A program made the position numbers and the translations under genes. Below the pieces are notes generated by a model. That model was not told the DNA's origin. It saw only the letters and a program-made list of their open reading frames with translations, and did not search any database. From Ruminiclostridium sp. (GTDB lineage: Bacteria > Bacillota_A > Clostridia > Oscillospirales > Oscillospiraceae): a DNA stretch of 17,227 nt. Numbering within the stretch: the first letter of the stretch is position 1; each line of letters starts with the position of its first letter. This document shows positions 15,368-17,227 of this stretch, in pieces. The stretch spans positions 1 through 17,227 of the forward strand of contig JAFXCU010000086.1 of NCBI GenBank assembly GCA_017521345.1, in the 5' to 3' direction.

Positions 15368-16195
15368 TTATCTCGCCCGCAGCTGCCAGAAGGCCACAGC
15401 GCTGGCGGCGGCCACGTTCAGGGAGTCCACCCCGTGGTCCATGGGGATGAGGACCGTGTAGTCACAGGCGTCGATGGTGGCCGCTCCCAGGCCGTCTCCC
15501 TCAGTGCCCAGGATGATGGCCAGCTTGTCCTCCGCCATGAGTTTGGGGTCCTCCACCGAGACCGAGTCCTCTTTCAGGGCCATGGCAGCCGTCTTGAAGC
15601 CCATAACCCGGAGCCGCTCCAGGCCCTCTCCGGGCCACTGGCTGGCCTCCTCCCCCAGACGGGCCCAGGGGATCTGGAAGACGGTACCCATGCTCACACG
15701 AACGGCACGGCGGTTCAGAGGATCACAGCAGGTGGGGCTCAGGAGGACGGCGTCCATCCCCAGGGCGGCGGCAGAGCGGAAGATAGCCCCCACGTTGGTG
15801 GTGTCCACGATGCCCTCCAGGACGGCTACTCGGCGGGCCTGGGCGCAGATCTCCTCCGCCGTGGGCTGCTTGGGCCGGGACATAGCGCACAGGATGCCCC
15901 GGGTCAGCTGAAAGCCGGTGAGACCAGCCAGAACCTCCCGGTCAGCGGTGTATACAGGAATATCCCCACAGCGTTCGATGATCTCTTTCGCCTGGCCCTC
16001 GATGTGTTTGCGCTCCATGAGCAGGGCCTTGGGCTGACAGCCGGCATCCAGGGCCACGCTGATGACCTTGGGGCTCTCGGCAATGAACACGCCCTTTTCC
16101 GGCTCCATCCGGTTGCGGAGCTGGGCCTCGGTGAGCCGGGCAAAGACATCCAGCTCAGGGGCGTTGAATTGGGTGACTTCAATGATGTTGGCCAT
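15368..16195 (-). CDS. SpoU/TrmH-family RNA 2'-O-methyltransferase
   Basis: SAM-dependent methyltransferase with the trefoil-knot SPOUT fold, predicted to methylate ribose 2'-OH of rRNA or tRNA; the target nucleotide cannot be assigned. The protein has 275 residues. The N-terminal substrate-binding domain holds MEPEKGVFIAESPKVI. The catalytic domain has motif 1 NVGAIFRSA (134-142, catalytic Asn134 and Arg140), motif 2 ILGTEGDGL (228-236), and motif 3 IPMDHGVDSLNVAAASAV (250-267), which forms the knot and SAM site. GAGG lies upstream of the ATG at 16195. Only about 36 nt separate it from the tRNA-type terminator upstream, so its promoter is unclear. Confidence 0.93.
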   Translation of the reverse strand: MANIIEVTQFNAPELDVFARLTEAQLRNRMEPEKGVFIAESPKVISVALDAGCQPKALLMERKHIEGQAKEIIERCGDIPVYTADREVLAGLTGFQLTRGILCAMSRPKQPTAEEICAQARRVAVLEGIVDTTNVGAIFRSAAALGMDAVLLSPTCCDPLNRRAVRVSMGTVFQIPWARLGEEASQWPGEGLERLRVMGFKTAAMALKEDSVSVEDPKLMAEDKLAIILGTEGDGLGAATIDACDYTVLIPMDHGVDSLNVAAASAVAFWQLRAR

Positions 16196-16231
16196 ATCTT
16201 TTTCCTCGTATTGAGTGTCTGTTTTGTAACG

Positions 16232-16261
16232 AAAAAGCCGAGGACTTTCGTCCTCGGCTTT
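16232..16261 (-). terminator. tRNA-type terminator adjacent to the tRNA remnant
   Basis: Read on the minus strand: a 12-bp stem with a GAAA loop (arms 16261-16250 and 16245-16234) running directly on from the tRNA CCA, then a T-run. This is the usual layout of a terminator behind a tRNA gene, which supports the remnant being the native 3' end. Confidence 0.85.
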
Positions 16262-16283
16262 GGCAGCGGGTGAAGGATTCGAA
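16261..16283 (-). other. tRNA 3'-end remnant, putative attachment site
   Basis: On the minus strand the 23 bases read as T-loop TTCGAAT, 3' T-stem CCTTC, 7-nt 3' acceptor strand ACCCGCT, discriminator G and CCA, exactly the spacing of a tRNA 3' end. The matching acceptor 5' strand (AGCGGGT on the minus strand) and the D and anticodon arms are absent upstream. GAAGG, the complement of the T-stem, does occur (16291-16287), but three extra bases separate it from the T-loop. Such 3' tRNA fragments are typical att cores of tyrosine-recombinase elements. I cannot name the amino acid. Confidence 0.7.
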
Positions 16284-16297
16284 TTCCCTTCTGGCTC

Positions 16298-16328
16298 TGC
16301 ATTATATGTAGGACAGTTGCATTATATG
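16298..16328 (+). repeat. 11-bp direct repeat next to the att-like site
   Basis: TGCATTATATG occurs at 16298-16308 and 16318-16328, exactly 20 bp apart (about two helical turns). A related TTGCATT-type match recurs near 16358. The position beside the att core suggests arm-type integrase or Xis binding sites, which is an inference. Confidence 0.5.
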
Positions 16329-16421
16329 GCATTGAGTCCCTATTTTCAACCTTCTTATTGCATTGTGTTGTACTTCTCCGCACATATTGGTAACGTCTAA
16401 AGGGAAAAACAAAGGGAAAAC

Positions 16422-17227
16422 TCAATTTATCACATCTTTCCAGTTTCCCGGAAATCCCATACAAGAAAGTATTTTGTTCATCTGAAAAATCTTTGTCTTT
16501 TTTGTTAACTTGATCAGTGCTGAATCAATCGCCAATACGGTATGCCGAAAATCGTTTTCGTCTAATAAATACTTTAAACAAATCATTGCAGCAAATAAAT
16601 CCGTTTTACCCTTTTTGTATAGTCCAGCTTTGCTCTTGCTAATTCCCAGCGATGCATGCACAGGCATATCCTGTATTCCCCTACTCTGCTTAACTGTAAA
16701 ATCATACAAACGTTCATTGTGGGCACATACATTTCGCACTCGTGTCAACATATCCAACATTCCAACCAGCGCATTTGCAGAAACACCAGGAAACTCTTTT
16801 GCCACATCGCTTTGCACTGCCGATGTACACAGGCTAAACATCTTAGAAGTATTTCCAAATGTGATTACTTTTACAGCAGCCCAAAGAGGAATATTTCTAT
16901 GCTTGTCCCATTGATGTTCGATATAGATATGATCTAGTGGCGGTGTCACAACCGAAATGAATGTTTTAATTAGCTTTTTTATCTCTTTTTGGCGCTTACA
17001 TTCGTCTGTAGTCCCTGGATGAGCGTCATAATTCAACGGCGATAGGTATGCTCCTTGCTCTTCTCCATATCGACTAACAAATGAATACGAAAGTAATGAT
17101 TTAATATTTTTCTCAACCAACTGTATGGCATGAAAAAACACATCTCTTAACGTATCATCGAATTCATACAGTGCATAAATATCATCAATGGTAGTTCCTG
17201 GCTTGTATTTCCCATCTTTTCCTTTAA
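16422..17227 (-). CDS. Abi_2 (AbiD/AbiF)-family HEPN protein, partial at its N-terminus
   Basis: The frame is open from the stop at 16422 to the right edge, so 267 residues are visible and the start lies outside the window; a GTG at 17141 is internal. Visible family features: TTIDDIYALYEFDDTLRDVFFHAIQLVEKNIKSLLSY, LWAAVKVITFGNTSKMF, and the HEPN RNase motif Rx4H in RNVCAHNERLYD (16736-16719). Abi_2 proteins abort phage infection in lactococci; related HEPN proteins are RNases, so RNA cleavage upon phage infection is expected but not shown. The gene is AT-rich, unlike the chromosome to its left, and is the first gene inside the putative island. No antitoxin is visible. Confidence 0.85.
   Translation of the reverse strand, partial: KGKDGKYKPGTTIDDIYALYEFDDTLRDVFFHAIQLVEKNIKSLLSYSFVSRYGEEQGAYLSPLNYDAHPGTTDECKRQKEIKKLIKTFISVVTPPLDHIYIEHQWDKHRNIPLWAAVKVITFGNTSKMFSLCTSAVQSDVAKEFPGVSANALVGMLDMLTRVRNVCAHNERLYDFTVKQSRGIQDMPVHASLGISKSKAGLYKKGKTDLFAAMICLKYLLDENDFRHTVLAIDSALIKLTKKTKIFQMNKILSCMGFPGNWKDVIN

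Larger units (their letters stand above)
16284..17227. mobile_element. edge of a probable integrated genomic island (continues to the right)
   Basis: Base composition changes abruptly from GC-rich to AT-rich at the tRNA remnant and stays AT-rich to the edge. The only gene seen is an Abi_2-type defence gene, common cargo of such elements. No integrase is visible, so the call rests on the att-like junction, the composition and the cargo. The 16284-16421 stretch holds no gene, only the repeats listed separately. Confidence 0.55.

Noticed and set aside
16261..16400. A complete tRNA gene on the minus strand
   Set aside because: Only the 3' end fits. There is no complementary 5' acceptor strand, D-arm or anticodon arm upstream, and the T-arm has three extra bases.
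16510..16914. Plus-strand open frame in the AT-rich end
   Set aside because: It is antisense to the Abi_2 frame, which has family motifs; there is no ribosome-binding site or recognisable domain.

Overview
The window looks like a chromosomal segment of a GC-rich, anaerobic Firmicute. An Oscillospiraceae-type gut clostridium is my inference from the Shine-Dalgarno sites (AAGGAGG-like), the short ThiF and ThiC types, the oxygen-sensitive ThiH route to thiazole and the radical SAM/ferredoxin content. Almost everything from the left edge to about 16,260 has the same GC-rich character. From about 16,284 to the right edge the sequence is AT-rich and looks foreign.

Layout. (1) Left edge: glpK (minus strand) diverges from sfsA. 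(2) 2325-8444: a complete thiamin operon under one strong promoter and two tandem TPP riboswitches, each with its own intrinsic terminator, followed by thiS-thiF-thiG-thiH-thiE-thiD-thiC and a long bidirectional terminator. ThiS/F/G/H build the thiazole, with ThiH supplying dehydroglycine from tyrosine. ThiC and ThiD build HMP-PP, and ThiE joins the halves to thiamin phosphate. The sulfur source, Dxs and ThiL are not in the window. (3) 8422-10652: a RarD/EamA exporter diverges from a single-domain Old Yellow Enzyme-type oxidoreductase with a near-consensus promoter and strongly biased codons. (4) 10670-12744: a two-gene unit of a radical SAM protein and a DUF4130/TIGR03915-type protein. Both belong to families described only as putative DNA repair/modification. 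The radical SAM protein has a helix-hairpin-helix motif and ends in a textbook beta-clamp-binding pentapeptide. A flavodoxin-ferredoxin fusion with its own promoter follows. (5) 13630-15254 (minus): an ECF sigma factor translationally coupled to a single-pass membrane protein that is probably its anti-sigma factor. (6) 15368-16195 (minus): a SpoU/TrmH-family RNA methyltransferase.

Right boundary. Just upstream of the methyltransferase, on the minus strand, lies the 3' end of a tRNA (T-loop, 3' T-stem, 3' acceptor strand, discriminator, CCA) followed directly by a tRNA-type terminator, but no 5' part of that tRNA is present. The AT-rich DNA starts at that point and carries an 11-bp direct repeat and a partial Abi_2-family (HEPN) defence-type gene that runs off the edge. 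I read this as one attachment-site end of an integrated mobile element lying mostly to the right of the window.

Several start codons were moved from the longest open frame because ribosome-binding sites and promoters exclude the longer version (sfsA, thiE, thiC, rarD, the radical SAM gene, the TIGR03915 gene). All functions are read from motifs by eye; no database search was run.
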